Assembly: GCA_021813555.1 (NCBI GenBank) | Contig: JAKAKG010000008.1 | Coordinates: forward strand, 1-33,524 | DNA from: Acidobacteriota bacterium | Lineage (GTDB): Bacteria; Acidobacteriota; UBA4820; DSQY01 | Reading direction: 5' to 3' | Length of the DNA: 33,524 bases | Shown here: piece after piece, positions 32,385-33,524 of the stretch | How positions within the stretch are numbered: position 1 is the first letter of the stretch | Layout: every line of letters begins with the position of its first letter | Notes under the pieces: model-generated | The model's input: only the letters and a program-made list of their open reading frames with translations | The model's database searches: none | Told to the model about the DNA's origin: nothing | Program-made: the position numbers and the translations under genes

Positions 32385-33524
32385 CTAGAACCAGCACGGC
32401 GCGTAGCAGTCTGGCTGGTTGGTGATCTTGGTCACTCCCGTGCCATCGGCGCGCATGATGTAGATCTGGTAGGAGCCCGTTCGATTGCTGGCGAAAGCGA
32501 GGAACCGGCCGTCGGGCGACCATGAGGGAGCCTCGTTGTCGCCCGCGCCCGCCGTGACCATGGTGACCTGGTTGGTGTTGAGGTCGAAGACGGCGATGTT
32601 GAAATGGCCGTCCTTCATGGTGGCGTAGGCGATCTTGTCGCCTCTGGGCGACCAGTCGGGCTGGTCACACCGGCCGCTGCCCTCGGGGCTCAGGCGGCGC
32701 ACGTTGGCTCCGTCCCTGTCCATGATGTAGATCTGCGGGGCGCCTGAGCGGTCCGACGTGAAGGCGATCTGCTGGTCGTTGGGCGACCAGGTGGGGGCCG
32801 TGTCAATGGCGTAGGAAAAGGTCAGACGGGTGAGGTTCTTGCCGTCCACCCCGATGGTCCAGACGTCCGGGTTGCCCGAGCGCGAGGAGCAGAAGGCGAC
32901 GGTCTTGCCGTCGTGGGAGAACCGAGGATTCGAGTTGAGGCCCTCCCCTTGGCCGTAGAGCTTGGTGCGGCGCCCCTGGCGGTCCAGCAGGAAGAGCTCC
33001 TGGCGGTCCTTGAGGATCGAAGTGAAGACGATCTTGTCGCCCTTGGGGCTCACATCGGGCGTGACGTTTAGGATGCCCATGGCCGTCAGCCTTAGGAGGC
33101 CGCGGCCGTCGTAGTCGCATAGGTAGATGTCCTCGGTGTCACCCAGGTGCGAGGTGAAGAGGATCTGGCTCGTGGGAAAGCTTCCCGCGCCGAAGAGGTA
33201 GTCAAGGATCACGGAAGACAGGTTGTGCCCAAGGATTCGGGCGTCCTGAATGGGGCTCTTGATCCGCTTGCCCGTGACCATCTCCTTCCGCTTCACGTCG
33301 TAGAGGCGCCCCTCCAGGGTGAGCTGTCCTCCCGAGGAGTAGATCGTGGTCAGGAGGAGGTAGTCGGCGGCCATGGCCTGCCACGCCGTGAAATCCACCT
33401 TTGCGTCTCCCAGGTTCATGCCCTGGTACAGGGCGGGGTCCACGACCTTGAAGTAGCCCGAGAAGGTGAGATCCTCTTGGACCGTCGACATGACCTCAAG
33501 GCCCTGGGCGGACGATCCGGCATC
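32385..33524 (-). CDS. tolB: TolB-like Tol-Pal beta-propeller protein, 5' truncated by window edge
   Basis: Repeated SPxGxKIAFxS / xxIYIMxxDG propeller motifs; N-terminal DLTFSGYFKVVDPALY. Frame is open from 33491 to 33524, so the start lies outside the window. Confidence 0.88.
   Translation of the reverse strand, partial: DAGSSAQGLEVMSTVQEDLTFSGYFKVVDPALYQGMNLGDAKVDFTAWQAMAADYLLLTTIYSSGGQLTLEGRLYDVKRKEMVTGKRIKSPIQDARILGHNLSSVILDYLFGAGSFPTSQILFTSHLGDTEDIYLCDYDGRGLLRLTAMGILNVTPDVSPKGDKIVFTSILKDRQELFLLDRQGRRTKLYGQGEGLNSNPRFSHDGKTVAFCSSRSGNPDVWTIGVDGKNLTRLTFSYAIDTAPTWSPNDQQIAFTSDRSGAPQIYIMDRDGANVRRLSPEGSGRCDQPDWSPRGDKIAYATMKDGHFNIAVFDLNTNQVTMVTAGAGDNEAPSWSPDGRFLAFASNRTGSYQIYIMRADGTGVTKITNQPDCYAPCWF

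Noticed and set aside
1-33524. Defence island, prophage or transposon
   Set aside because: No integrase, transposase, phage structural, restriction, toxin-antitoxin or Cas-like proteins recognised in any frame.

Overview
GC-rich bacterial chromosomal segment. It looks acidobacterial-like, but that is an impression from gene content and was not tested. Most of it is conserved housekeeping sequence: rsmB (5' truncated), an alpha/beta hydrolase, an RluA-family pseudouridine synthase, a second alpha/beta hydrolase, a YgjP-like metallopeptidase, pepT, a DHOD-like gene plus nifJ, two CheW-like ORFs plus a response regulator, valS, adenosine deaminase, a RodZ-like HTH membrane protein between two related repeat proteins, a DnaJ/TPR protein, a PP2C phosphatase, tRNA-Leu(CAA), the DUF177-rpmF-plsX-fabH-fabD-fabG lipid operon (minus strand), psd-pssA, an Asd-like pseudoenzyme, recN and tolB (truncated at the right edge). 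I see no CRISPR array, transposase, prophage or classical defence system. The most interesting signals are: (1) a structured nifJ 5' leader with three 7-nt segments that can form mutually exclusive hairpins; (2) a response regulator whose C-terminus is nine consecutive 12-residue repeats; (3) a short GAACCACC-AGACAC-type intergenic repeat found just after the stop codons of both fabH and tolB; (4) a 120-bp tandem repeat encoding a basic, RG-rich N-terminal extension of RsmB; (5) an Asd-fold protein without the catalytic Cys motif; (6) an 'NPKTP' module repeated in two proteins that sandwich a RodZ-like gene. All calls come from reading the sequence and ORF track; no searches were run.
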